Positions 1 through 11,275 of a DNA stretch of 64,000 bases are shown here, piece by piece. The notes beneath the pieces were generated by a model. That model saw nothing but the letters and a program-made list of their open reading frames with translations, had not been told where the DNA came from and did not search any database. Position 1 is the first letter of the stretch, and each line of letters begins with the position of its first letter. Made by a program: the position numbers and the translations under genes. The stretch spans positions 62,001-126,000 of the forward strand of contig WMKJ01000013.1 of NCBI GenBank assembly GCA_009733715.1, written 5' to 3'. The stretch is from Herpomyces periplanetae. Its lineage: Eukaryota > Ascomycota > Laboulbeniomycetes > Herpomycetales > Herpomycetaceae.

Positions 1-3000
1 GCCGATGGGGAAGATACCTGGACTTTTCGCTCTCCGCAATTCTTCCAACTTTTTCTGTTCTTGCACATCCGCTTATATTTTTCACGTAATATCCCTCGAT
101 AGATCGGTAATTTTTTCCAGTATCCGTGAATCCACCGTGCAACCGCTTGAATTCCATTTCTTGCCATGCCCAAACCGAAATATCCAAGATATCCGCTGCA
201 CTTTGCTCTGTACAAATTAATTCCAGCGCTTTCTTCACATATTCTAAATCTTCCTCATCTTTGACAAGACGTTGCCATCCTTCCAGGTCCAGCCATTCAT
301 CACTGACATCATCATGGGCGGATTTTACAAACTTATCATGATCGAAATCCCTAATTCCTCGTTTTTCTCGTTCATTCACAATTTCATCCCATTCTTTTCG
401 CATGTCCGTCTTACATTTATCCTCTATCTTAGGCAACTTTGCTTCTCCTCTTTCTTCCACCAAATGTTCCTCTTTAACCTTACATACTTCCTCCCTTCCT
501 TCGTCTTCAATTTTTCGTTTTTTTCCCCGAATTCCTTTGTTCCCTTTATTCTTCCGCCCACGTTTTTTCCCCGTTGTTTCTCCAAGGTTAGTATACTCAT
601 CTACACGACTTAACTTTTCACTTTCTGCTCCTCTTTCAATTCCCTCCAGTTCCCTTTGTATTCGATTTCGTACACATGAATCCGCCGGTAGAATCATTAA
701 TAATTGCTCCAATTCGCCTCGTGCCATTATTTCTACATTTTTATAAACCAAATCTCCAAGCGCATTTCGCAGTGACTCGTCAACAGTTTCTTCGCTTATA
801 TCGTTCATCCAATCTGCATCTTGTTTGCGTTTCTTTCTTCCACGTTTTCGGGCTACTTTTGATATTTCATTTTTTTCTATGATTGCATCATCCCCCCCTT
901 CAACTTCAGTATCGTGCTCCACCTCAATCCTGTCCCTTGCACGCTTATTAGCCTCTTCTAGTTTAATTATGCTTGCATCTTCACCGGCACCTTCACCCTT
1001 CGTTAAATTGGATTGTTTTCTTTCCTCCCAATTTACGTTGAATTCATCTTCATCTTCACCATCACTATCATCAGTGTCGTGGAGGTACCGATATAAATCA
1101 ACTGCTGATTTACCCCGTGCCTTCGAAAACCGTTTGCTTGTTATGCCACTGTACTTTAGACCACCAAGCTTGTCATTAATTCTATCTTCCTCATGTCGCT
1201 CTTTATCCAGTTCGTTAATTTCACTCCTCAAACCTATCGAACTTTCATCATTCCACGCATCGCCATATCTCAAAACGCCATAATTATCATAAACTTTTCC
1301 TCCTTCCAATCCAATCCCACGCTTTATCCGCAGTTCCGCAAGCTCATCTCTATTCAAAAATTCTACTAGAGCTGGAATAACAATGCGCTTTTTCACGTCA
1401 TTCACAAGGCTTCTTCGTAGTTGTGGAACCAAAATTTCTAAAGCACCAAGTACGGGATCAACACACTCCGCCCGTCTCTTCATCTCTTCTTCCCATTCTG
1501 ACCGGTCGTCTCGAAGTATTCGTTCTTTTAAACGCTGCCATTCCGCTTCGTCTTCCCATCGCGGTTTACCCTCCACATCACCTCGACCTCGTCTTGAGCA
1601 TTCCAATTTAACTACTCGATTAAACAAACTGATCTGCGAGCACTCCTTGAAACACCGTGCACACTCCCGTTCACCATGCTTGGAATCTTCAAATATAATC
1701 CAATAACCCGTTACATCCAACTTAATGTCTACAAAATCATACATTCGAAATCTCTTCTTCAGCGGGTTGATCGTGTTGACATGTACCGGCACGTAAATAC
1801 ACGATATATGTATGTAAGGCTTCCATCTCAACTCCTCAGCCAACAATGGCAAGTTCTGTAAATAACTGTCATTCGACAGTCGTCCAGTACCAGTACTGTT
1901 CAAGTAACGTTCACTTGAACGATTCGGCATTCGTATTTCCTTATCATCCTGATCTTTAATATGGGTAGGCTCGTTCTTTTTTTCGGGACTATTAACGTCG
2001 CCGTTATTTGCCTGTAACATTCGCTCTTCAGCGGCTTTACGTAGGGTTTCCTCGATTAATCGTTTACTCCGCCGACCATTTAAGTCTCGCGCTACACATA
2101 CGCGTTGGAGTCCGATATACTGGCCATTCCCAAACTTCTCGGCGCGTTTAGCGCTTTGGGCTCCGGTAACCGTACCACGGTATGATTTTTGATCGCGATA
2201 TTTAATACTGCATATGCCTAGCAAACTTCCGGTAGTAGGGTCTGTATGATTAATTAGCTCACAGATTTCTCCGTAGCTACTAAAGTATGCAACAATTTGA
2301 TTTTGAGGTGTAAATGGGTCCAATCCACTAATAACTATTCCTGTTGCACTTTCAGAATTGACGCTAGTTTTTGCATCAAAAGAATACTCTTTCAAAATGT
2401 ATGGCGCAATCCTTAACCGCAGTTTATGCCGTGCATTCGGTGTCTGAAACTTTCCGTTCGTGTAAAAGACGTTGGTTAGTCGGGGATCCGGGCGCACGTC
2501 ACCAGAATTCTGTAGTGAAAAAGCTGTTGTATAAGCCAATTTTTTCTTATCCTATAATCCAATTCGAGCGCAAATAGCGTTCGTAGGTTCATGCAATAAA
2601 TTAAATCAGAGTAACATACTAAGTGATTAATGTCCTCGTACTTTGGTTTCAGTTCCTTGCGTTTCTTTCGATCTAACGTGCAATCAGTCTCGGGATCATA
2701 GATCAATTTGAGGCCTCGTTTAGCCTTTGAAGAAGGCAAAGCTCCAATCCATGAAAGATTCAACATTTGTGGCTGTTCTTCACGAGGGACAGCATCAATG
2801 TGGCCTTTTGACTCTATGGTATTACACAGGCCGTATGTAGAGGATTTGTTTGAACCATCTGTAACACGGTCCGTATGGGAAAGATTACTCGACGTCATGG
2901 ACATCCCTGAAACGTTTGTATTTAACGATTCTCCGCCCCCCAATGCGGAAGATTCAGAGGATGAATTCTCCTTACCCAGAGCAGAACCGCCACAAGAGCC

Positions 3001-3825
3001 GGGCGTACTATTACCACCTAAATCGCAAGATATGGATTGACGCCTTAGATGGGGAAGTTTCAGGGTGGATAAATCATCGGCTTTCGTAGATGACTGAGCG
3101 GTGGCTGAAGAGCCGGGTCTATCAAAACTATCCCATTCGGAATACCTCGAGGGATTCAAGTGTATAGGGTGATGAGTTACCTCTGAGGATGTTCGTGGAG
3201 AAGTAGTGGAGCGATCTAATGTGGTTCGTTCATCAGAACGAGTATTTGAAGGGGCATTTAAATCCGATAAATTTGAGGAGGGTCGGATAATCGAGCCGAA
3301 AGATCTGTGTGGGGGGCGTGTGAATGAAGACTTATCATTCGTTCGATAATTGGAAGAGGTAATGTGTTTATTAGAACAGTCCGAAGAAACTTGGTAGCGT
3401 TGGGAATATCGTGAACTAAACTTAGTAGTATCTGCTGTGCTATAGTTCGGATGGTAAGAGTAACTAGAACGAGAAAAGCCAATGTCGGTATTGTATCCGT
3501 TGAAATAAGAACGAGATGAGGATACTGGACAATTACGCCTGGATGTAACGGGTTTGCGTCCATGGTAAGCGACTTCATCGTTAGACCGTGTATATGAATC
3601 ACTGTGTCGTTTATCAGACGATTCGATTATTCCTGTAGTACTTGAAAGTTTCCCCACTCCTTTAGACCACGAAGGTTTGGAATCATTATTATCATCCCCG
3701 TTAGTGCCACTTCCACGGCAATTTTTAGATTCGACAAGCTCATGACTACGATCTCTCTGAAATCGTGATAGCATGGGCGAATCCGGAAAATATTTCGCGT
3801 ATTCATTATTAGAATCTCGCGACAT
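1..3825 (-). CDS. SET1: SET1 histone H3K4 methyltransferase, N-terminal and middle part (gene continues beyond left edge)
   Basis: Catalytic subunit of COMPASS, which methylates H3 lysine 4 in the nucleus. Two exons are visible: 2620-3825 and 1-2551, split by a 68-nt intron (2552-2619, donor GTATGT, acceptor TATAG) that keeps frame. The first ATG in frame is at 3825; an upstream in-frame TTG was ignored. About 1,250 residues are inside the window. Order: a Ser/Asn-rich N-terminus (about 1-380), a motif YDPETDCTLDRKKRKELKP, then DPRL and an RRM-like domain (about 470-560, GIVISGLDPFTPQNQIVAYF), the SET-associated second RRM-like domain (about 645-720, FVDIKLDVTGYWIIFED), an acidic/basic spacer, and the N-SET region ending GCARTE...SEKSRYLPHR. 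The catalytic SET and post-SET domains must lie left of base 1. Identification is firm from domain order and N-SET; exact residue numbers are approximate. Confidence 0.92.
2552..2619 (-). other. SET1 intron
   Basis: 68 nt, GTATGT donor and TTATAG acceptor. Removing it joins codon-complete exons (..EDINHL / DKKKLA..) and restores the conserved region before the RRM-like domain. Without it the frame hits a stop at 2476. Confidence 0.85.
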
Positions 3826-4045
3826 GCCCAACCACTGGGGCAACCACAAAAAGCCTGCTAAAAATCACGAGTAAACAAAAATCATCAAAGAAACACCCTA
3901 CACAGTATAAAACCGTGTATGTCAAAATTCCCCAAATCGTCCGTTATCAAGAAATAACTTTGAAATATTCCACTGCGCGCCTATCCCAAAATTTTTTGCG
4001 GCCGAGAAATATCTCTTCGGGATCAACTCTGTATCCGAGCCGAAT

Positions 4046-4073
4046 CACGTGATAAGCACGTGATTCGCACGTG
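4046..4073. promoter_or_regulatory. Triple CACGTG E-box, 11-bp spacing, upstream of SET1
   Basis: CACGTG occurs at 4046, 4057 and 4068, as three near-identical 11-bp units (CACGTGATAAG, CACGTGATTCG, CACGTGATAAT). It lies about 220 bp upstream of the SET1 ATG and about 300 bp past the PRE10 stop. CACGTG is the core for Cbf1/Pho4-type bHLH factors in fungi; the exact regulator is inference. The rest of 3826-4367 shows no gene. Confidence 0.6.
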
Positions 4074-4367
4074 ATAATTGGGCCGGAATCTGGGTTGGGA
4101 GGGGAAGATGGAAATGGAGATGAAACAGTGACAATTCAGTGATTGTTTTAACAGATGTATTAAATATGAATCGAGTTGTTAATATGGAAGATTAGTACAA
4201 GAGAATTGAGTAGAGGGTAATGGGCTGTAAATTAGGAGAATGTTAAGGAATGGAAGGTTTGGTGGGGTAGGGAAGGTATGGAGATGTAAATTATCACGAA
4301 AATCTTGAAAACTGTTAACGTTAATATCAAGAACAAGTATGTTAAGCATGATGGTGTAAAGATTTAT

Positions 4368-5695
4368 TTATTCCTCCATTTTATCGGCATCAGGGTCAAC
4401 ATTAACATCAGCATGGGTTTCGGTGGCATCAGCTGTGGTGGTGGCAATGGGCTCTTCTTCTTCGACGTCAACTTCCAAGGCTTTCTTTGCCAATTTTTCA
4501 GCTTCTTCGCGCAATAATTTAGGAACTTCTAAGTGGCGACCTTGGGTAGGACCAGATTCACAACTAATCCAGGTCATTTCCAACTCGAATTCTTTATCTT
4601 TACTGTCTTCATGGGCAACGTAGATGATTCGAGCTGCCTCTTTGATACCTTGTTCCAACGTTAGCTCTCCACGAGATAATTCCAATTTTTCCAGTTCAGA
4701 TTTAGCAACTTGTTGACCTTTACCGGCAGCAGCACCGTAATAACCCTATAGTGATATTAAAAGGTTAATTTTGGCAAAATTATAATTTAGTGAATGGATA
4801 ATGGTTTGTATGAAGTAAATCACTGACCCAAAAAAGCCCACTTGGTTCGATCATATATAAGAAGGGACCGCCTGATTTTTTGACGGTTTTACCGTCAACC
4901 ATAACTTTACCACCTCCACCACATGAAGGGCCAAAGCCAACTTGGGCGTCAACTTTAGGTTCTGATTGACTATCCCATCCGCCTACAATGGAAGTGATTC
5001 CGAATGGGCGTACTGAAGCATATAATGTATAAGCCTGAACATAAGAGCCCATTCGATCAGCTAGAGCAGTGGTAGGTATGGGCGACTTATAAAATTGTCT
5101 CCAAGATGAAGCTTCATCACGAGCTCTTTCGAGGAAATGACCGGCATCGGGTAATAAACCGGTGGAAATCTGTTTAGAATGGAGGTTAATTATATCATGA
5201 TGATAATTGAAAAGGTAGATGAAGGAGAGGGAGATTTTGTACGAGTCAATTTAACATACAACGCCAATATGATTATCGACTGTGCCAATTCGCTTATTTG
5301 CACCGGGTTTGAGGAGTTTACTCGTAATAATCTTTTCGTAGGCTAATATAATACCATCTTTACATTTAATACCAATAGCTGTTCCGCCATTATCGACAGC
5401 TTTTGTGGCATATTCCACCTAGGTAAACGGAATATAGGAAGGGTAAATATTAAAATTTATATAATACAATGTAAGTAAACGGGTTGAGTAATTTTTAAAC
5501 GGAAGGATATACCGTAACACAATAATTAGACTAACCTGAAAATTTCTTCCATCGGGTGAAAGAACTGAATTTGATAAATCATAACCCGTTCCAATGGACG
5601 TCTGGAAGAAAGATATTAGGAGGAATTGGGCAATGCTAATGTAGATATTGTGATGAGAATACGGATGAAAGTATACATGGAAATTACCGTACCAT
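4368..5695 (-). CDS. PRE10: 20S proteasome subunit alpha7 (PSMA3/Pre10 type), five exons
   Basis: Outer-ring alpha subunit of the 20S proteasome. Exons by frame and splice sites: 5693-5695 (ATG only), 5536-5601, 5260-5418, 4828-5169, 4368-4745. The joined protein of about 315 residues starts MTSIGTGYDLSNSVLSPDG, the alpha7 N-terminal gate, followed by the FQVEYA signature, LITSKLL-like KIITSKLLKPG, and ADRMGSYVQAYTLYASVRPFG. Between VGGWDSQ and GGPFLYMIEPSG there is a Gly-rich insertion of about 25 residues that I recall in filamentous-fungal alpha7 proteins. The tail is acidic (EVDVEEEEP to the end), also typical of alpha7. All exon junctions keep frame. The first exon contains only the start codon, with donor GTACGG directly after it. 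Alpha subunits are non-catalytic. Confidence 0.93.
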
Positions 5696-6830
5696 TGTTA
5701 GCGTGGATAATCCGAAACTTCAAGTTACTGTAGCTGCTAAGATATAAAGATAACAATCGACAAATATTAAGTTTCTCAGCTCGGCATAACTTCATGGGAA
5801 GTTAAAGGTAAAGTTAACGCGCCAACTTTTCTCGATTTGCCTCCAAAGCATCGCCGCCGGCAAATTTTGGAAATTTTTGCTGGAGCCTGGGGATTAATAA
5901 TTTTCCGCGGGCCCACGTGAGAAGAGTCACGGGGATTGGTAGAAAAAAAGGAAGAAAATGACACAAAACTAGAACCAAACTCCATCATGATGATTCCATT
6001 TAGTCGACATCCCGATAAAATCTTCCCCAAAACTCTCTCGAGCCCATCATCTCACATTTCCTCAATTTATCTTCATTTTCTCCGTCTCATCTAATGCTCA
6101 AATCCCACCTATACATCCCATACATTTTCCTTTTCCCCGCAACAAATCATCATGGGCACGTGACGAATTCTAAAAGTTTCTGTAAATTTATTCAAATGAA
6201 GCAAACGAAGTTGAACCAAAATTCTTTTCCCCGTTTTCCTCCCAAAAATAATTAATGTTTTTCATAAATCAACATACTTATTCTCTACGCTTATCATTTT
6301 AAAAGTGTCCTTGTGAATTACTGGTAATGTTTATCCGGAATTACTTTTCGCTGAAAATTTCGTCACCATTTTTAGTTTTCGTGCTAATTTGACTATGAAT
6401 TAACTTTATCAGTTGAATACTCAAGTCAAATGATGTTTAAGGTTTCCTTGTACGTATCCACATGAAAAGCAAAAGTTTGTTATCTGTGGAAACTTCAACG
6501 TTTATCTTCACACCGTTTTACATTTACACACTATAAGTCTTTACTGCAGTATCACTTAAACATTTTCCCTCTTCCTTAATTTTTACGTGTACTACTTTCT
6601 CCCTTGCTTCATCACCCAAATTAAACCAAGTGAAACTAGGGTTAAAAAGTTAAATTTGACTCATATCCCATCTCTTGTTATTTTTTTCTGTCACTCGTGC
6701 AACTCCATACTTTAGCTTGCATATATTCATCTACCATTTCAAGTGCGTAGTCACGTAGGCACGTCTGTTCACTAATACTAACGCCTTCACATTGAACTTT
6801 TGCGTATCATTATAGTAAACGTTAACCAAT
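5696..6830. promoter_or_regulatory. Divergent intergenic region PRE10 / orphan gene
   Basis: About 1.1 kb between two divergently transcribed genes, mostly AT-rich with no convincing coding exon. It holds CACGTG at 5914-5919 and 6157-6162. A minus-strand ORF at 5776-6030 is open but lacks any recognisable domain and overlaps the likely PRE10 5' leader, so I do not call it. Confidence 0.4.
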
Positions 6831-7766
6831 ATGGAATCTCAAGATTTGGCTTTATTGCTACAAACCCGTTTATCGCTTTCCTCTGTTCCTCTGAATAATA
6901 GCCCACAAGCTACTTATGATGAAAAATCATCAATACACCCTTCACAAATTGCGCTTAGATCGCCATCCTATTCTAACCAACAAAGTTTGCCTCCATCAGG
7001 CTTAACTCCAGTATCTAACATTGAAAAATTTAATACACATTCACCCTCAACTGCTAAACTGATAAAATCTTCTTCATTCCATCAAGATTTAATTAGCAAC
7101 CATCAGTTCACCGTTCAACAAAACTCCCAGCCGTGTAGTTCAACTTTTTCATCTTCAAAGCGTTCCCATGAGGATATCCTATCCTCTGGATTTTCTGGCC
7201 CAGTACATACGGATCAACCCAAACTCACTGAATCGAGTCATCAACTCATGATGTCTAGTACTTCTACCGATCCCATGCCGTCGTCACAGAATTCTTCGCC
7301 GTTATTAGATTTAAACCATAATGCACCAATATACGATATATCGGTTTCTCTTGCCGAACCTTACATTTTATCGGGATATGAGTTAATGATTGATACATCG
7401 TATACTAAAGCTTTATATGCGCATTCTCAGTTATCGCTTCTTCCGAATTCAACAACTCCCGTCAGTGTATCCGTTGATAATACAGATCAACCGATGAATA
7501 ACATAAATATTGATATGGAAGATGAACGCTATTCTCAAAATACTCGACAAAAATACCTTTTAACACTGGATTCCGACCCGCAAGTAAATTCTCAATGTAA
7601 TCCAGCGTCAAATATGTTTACAAGGCAAATGTCTATATCACCATCCGGAAATCGTCTCATAACCTACGAAGCTGTATTTAACTTGGAACCTCTGCAGCAG
7701 AACAGTACTTATAATTCTGTCAACTCCCAGATTTATGAAGTGGATAGTGATGATATGGAATTCTAA
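6831..7766 (+). CDS. Orphan Ser/Asn/Gln-rich protein, 311 aa
   Basis: Uninterrupted ATG-started frame (context CCAATATGG) with codon-like composition. I do not recognise a family. The protein is rich in Ser, Pro, Asn and Gln, looks largely disordered and has no signal peptide or membrane segment. A somewhat more ordered part sits near residues 150-205 (LDLNHNAPIYDISVSLAEPY, ELMIDTSYTKALYAHSQLSL) and an acidic C-terminus ends EVDSDDMEF. This composition resembles regulatory or transcription-associated proteins but no DNA-binding motif is visible. No introns are needed. It is divergent from PRE10 and upstream of RPL11 on the same strand. Confidence 0.65.
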   Translation: MESQDLALLLQTRLSLSSVPLNNSPQATYDEKSSIHPSQIALRSPSYSNQQSLPPSGLTPVSNIEKFNTHSPSTAKLIKSSSFHQDLISNHQFTVQQNSQPCSSTFSSSKRSHEDILSSGFSGPVHTDQPKLTESSHQLMMSSTSTDPMPSSQNSSPLLDLNHNAPIYDISVSLAEPYILSGYELMIDTSYTKALYAHSQLSLLPNSTTPVSVSVDNTDQPMNNINIDMEDERYSQNTRQKYLLTLDSDPQVNSQCNPASNMFTRQMSISPSGNRLITYEAVFNLEPLQQNSTYNSVNSQIYEVDSDDMEF

Positions 7767-8556
7767 CTTTTGTTTATGTTTGGATATCCTCTGTAACAGA
7801 TTAGCATAAAAAACCGATCGTGATTGTTTATTCTAGATTATTCTTTGCGCGAGTCATGCCTTATTATTAAAATTCCCATAGTCAATGTCTATACACATAA
7901 AGTTAGTCGTGTAATTATTACTTGATTTTTGCTTCAAAGTTCCCTTTATCTCCATGAAGCGAATCAAGTGAAATAGCTCCTGTTGGTTCGACCTTCACAC
8001 TTCAACGTTCTCACGTGCGTACTCGCGAAACGGTCACGTGATTTATGACTCAGCGACCGCACAACATACGGACGAAAATTCGGAAGAGCGTAAGCGTAGG
8101 CGAGGGAGATGAGGGTTGATATTAAGGCATGAAGTTGAAAGGGATTGTTTAACAGAGGGGATTATCAAGGTACGGGGTTAACGGTGAGTTAACAAACCAT
8201 TCATTTCGCGTTTAACGGGGAAATTTTAAGGGCAGAGCAAGTGAGAAATTTATTGAATCTGTCAGAAAGGTTTCATACGTCTGTACTGTGGGTGTATGGT
8301 GGATGCACGGAAAAAGGCTAAGCAGAGGGAGGTTATCGACGTGGATTTATCGCGCATACGCGCACACATACACACGCATATTGGCTACTACATACTTGGA
8401 CGAGCTACGAACGAAAACTTCAAGCGTGCAAAAGATTGTATTTTAAGCGTGTAAAGAGCTCTTTTACTGAGCAGTATTTTGCGCATTCTTTATATTCATA
8501 CACACTACACACACTCACACGCTAAAGACAACTGAAATACCGGTTAAACAACAATA
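7767..8556. promoter_or_regulatory. RPL11 upstream region
   Basis: About 790 bp. CACGTG at 8012-8017 and TCACGTGA around 8035-8040 are 23 bp apart, roughly two helical turns, some 520 bp before the RPL11 ATG. A CA/CG-alternating stretch (about 8340-8400) precedes the leader. No coding exon is seen. Confidence 0.45.
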
Positions 8557-9471
8557 ATGGTGGGTTACGATATCGCGATACTCACACAAAACACAGGGGC
8601 GTTACCAACGAATAAAACTAACGTTAGCACTGAATTGGGGAGTCAGAGGAATTATATAGTTGACAGCGAAGTATGCTAACGAGCTATGGGAATGAAATTT
8701 TTGTATAGGCCAGCGATAAAAAAGCCAACCCTATGCGGGAATTGCGCATTCAAAAATTGGTTCTGAATATCAGTGTGGGCGAATCTGGTGATAGGTTAAC
8801 ACGGGCGGCTAAAGTGTTAGAACAACTGAGTGGTCAATTACCCGTTTATAGTATGCTCTAAAGATATTTCTTACGCATTTCCGTGCAAATTGTCCTTGAC
8901 CATTGACGTTCTTCGCGTTGGGTCCACTGCTAACCTACATGTTCGCGAAAAGGCAAGGCTCGGTACACTGTACGAACGTTCGGAATTCGGCGGAATGAAA
9001 AAATAGCTGTGCACGTGACAGTTCGTGGTCCGAAAGCCGAAGAAATTCTCGAGCGCGGCCTTAAAGTTAAGGAATACGAACTAAGAAAGCGCAACTTTTC
9101 CGAAACGGGAAATTTTGGCTTTGGGATTAGCGAACACATTGATCTCGGTCTTAAGTACGATCCAGCAATCGGAATTCACGGCATGGACTTTTATTGCTGC
9201 ATGTAAGTACAAATGGAGTGGAGGTGTATTTGTTGAAGGGGATGTTGTTGAGTGAACAAATGCAAAAATACTATTTACACTGTAATTTCTTTCAAATTAT
9301 CATCATGACAGTGCTAATTATCACCTACGGGTTATATGCATTAGGACACGACGAGGTGAACGAGTAGCAAAACGGAGAAGATGCCGGGCTAAGATTGGTG
9401 CATCTCATCGAGTTACCAAAGATGAAACAATTCGATGGTTTAAGAATCGATTTGACGGCATTGTTCGCTAA
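8557..9471 (+). CDS. RPL11: 60S ribosomal protein L11 (uL5), four exons
   Basis: Large-subunit ribosomal protein of the central protuberance that contacts 5S rRNA. Exons: 8557-8559 (ATG only), 8709-8850, 8953-9202, 9345-9471; the joined frame gives about 173 residues, the family's normal length. Recognised blocks: [91 protein letters not shown] and the end [11 protein letters not shown]. The start codon is separated from the next codon by a 149-nt intron with a weak donor (GTGGGT). The other donors are GTATGC and GTAAGT, and intron 3 has a plausible branch point GCTAAT. Other upstream starts are possible but none gives the conserved N-terminus as simply. Confidence 0.94.
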
Positions 9472-9778
9472 ATTAATTGTGCGATTCATACGCCTCTTAT
9501 GATAAGTTAATCCTTAACCCTTTAAACGAGTAAACCGATATACACAAACACACATTTGCACCATTTGAGCATAGAACTTTGCTCGATATGACCTGTGAAT
9601 AAATGTAGACATTTAATATGAAGGTAGATGTAGCACAGCGTAGCGTAACCAACCCTGCACAAGCGCGTCGTGGACAACAAAGTTTTACAACAATCTCGAC
9701 TCACAATCCTGTCTGTGCAAGCCCCACACCAGCCACGAAGCAAGCCACATCGCGCACGTGCACCCGGCGCAACAAAAG
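9472..9778. other. Convergent 3' spacer RPL11 / PUP3
   Basis: About 300 bp between two convergent stop codons. It would hold both 3' UTRs. Nothing else is recognisable; the open frame at 9522-9743 has no family features. CACGTG occurs at 9755-9760. Confidence 0.5.
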
Positions 9779-10672
9779 TTAATCCTGCCGGCTGACTAAG
9801 AGCCGCTTGGTGACTTTATCTTTTTCGATTATGTACACGTGAGCGCCCCATCCAGAAAGAGCATCGCGATCGCAGGCGCTGAGGAGGACTTGAGAAACGG
9901 TTTCGAAGAGATCGTTTGGGGACTAGAAAGGGATGGTAAAGTTAGATGAGTGGGCAAATGTAGCCAATTGATAAACTTACTAAGTCAGGTTCCCATAATC
10001 CTTCACATGTTCCGTAGAGTTGGTCACTGGCTGTACCCGATACTATGAAATCGGTAGAATAATCAATGCATCCAATACTGTCGAATCCACAGATAAATGG
10101 CTTGCTAGTTTTAACGTCAAAGCCGGCAACGATGGGAGAAACGAACCACGGGCCAAATCTTCGTTCGTATAGGGAGCTAGATATAAGATTGGCGAGAGTA
10201 CGTACGGGTATATGACGTTCTTCGCGCAAACGAAACATGTTAACCTTGAAACGAAGTAAATCCGCCACACTAGCAATATCAGTTGCTAAACCGGTTAAGC
10301 CAACGTAAACGCGATCATCACAAAAGCCCACTATTTTGGGAAAGTTATTCGAAACGGTTAACGCTTGCATGCCCAAGCGCGTATCACAAGCGATTGCAAG
10401 GCAATCTTTGCCTAGCATAGCTACGCAAGCTCCGCCGTCTGCATCATGATAAAATTGTGCGCGCGCACTCACAAGTTAATATTAACGTATATTGTATACG
10501 GCCTTTTTACAGTGTAACGCGTTTCCAACTTGATATGACACTTACTTATTGAAAACGGTGAAGTCTAGTGTAAATGTATCCAAGTTAATTAATATGTATA
10601 AACTAATGTATACGCTTGCATCCACTCTCCCATCTCCAAGTCTCCTTCTGAATAAAATGCTTGACTTACCAT
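9779..10672 (-). CDS. PUP3: 20S proteasome subunit beta3 (Pup3/PSMB3), four exons
   Basis: Non-catalytic beta-ring subunit of the 20S proteasome. Exons I assign: 10670-10672 (ATG only, donor GTAAGT), 10546-10564 (19-nt microexon), 9981-10438, 9779-9922. The joined N-terminus reads [16 protein letters not shown], closely matching the short unprocessed beta3 start. The downstream body is unmistakable: [71 protein letters not shown], then [20 protein letters not shown] and the end RLLVSRQD. Total about 207 residues, normal for the family. An apparent longer frame (from 10472) begins with GTG behind an in-frame stop and is not the real start. The microexon is my inference but every splice site is canonical. 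Confidence 0.92.
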
Positions 10673-11275
10673 GATTAAATTAATCCTCAATTTCAACGTT
10701 TATGAATCGAATTTTTCGCGTGATAAATATCCCGTTATACGGCTATATTGAATTTTCCTTGGTCCCTAATATACAGCGCTTAACTCACTATACAAACTTC
10801 CCTTTAAAGCCTGAAGTTTGCACGTAATATGCCGCGCGTGGGCGGCCCCGGTCCAAGTTGAACTTTGCTTGTTTAACGTATACGTGCCTAAATTCGAGAA
10901 AATTCACCCCACGTACCAAACCTAATATACGTTAAAACTCCCTTGATAAACGAAATAGTACACTATAATCACAATCATTCCTCCTCTCAATTCCATCTAC
11001 AACTCTTCCCTCTAAACACACCTTGCCCAACCTTTAAACAACTTCCGCATCACGCTCTCACGTGTCTTTGATCACGTGATGGCTCCTGGAATTTGACGCG
11101 GAAGCGAAGAAAGATGGAGATGAGGAAGACGATTTTTCACGGCACAGTTCACGCTACAGATTTTGGGCATATGATATGCAAAGTTCACGTTAAACAAATA
11201 ATGAATTGAATAGGAAGGGTCTAGTTATAAAAGGGATTGATAGGATAAAACCAGTAGGAAAGTTAAAAGTAAGTT
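10673..11275. promoter_or_regulatory. PUP3 upstream region / Ca-ATPase 3' flank
   Basis: About 600 bp holding the PUP3 promoter and the 3' flank of the Ca2+-ATPase. Two CACGTG boxes lie at 11059-11064 and 11073-11078, 14 bp apart. No coding exon is seen. Confidence 0.4.

Noticed and set aside
272-1706. Series of plus-strand open frames (113-152 codons)
   Set aside because: They are antisense shadows of SET1. The minus strand carries the conserved RRM-like and N-SET sequence throughout.
9009-9206. Stand-alone 65-aa plus frame
   Set aside because: It is RPL11 exon 3 read past its donor site.
9942-10472. 176-codon frame starting [10 protein letters not shown] as the PUP3 start
   Set aside because: It begins with GTG just after an in-frame stop and ends in intron sequence. 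The spliced N-terminus TSPFSINGG matches the family far better.
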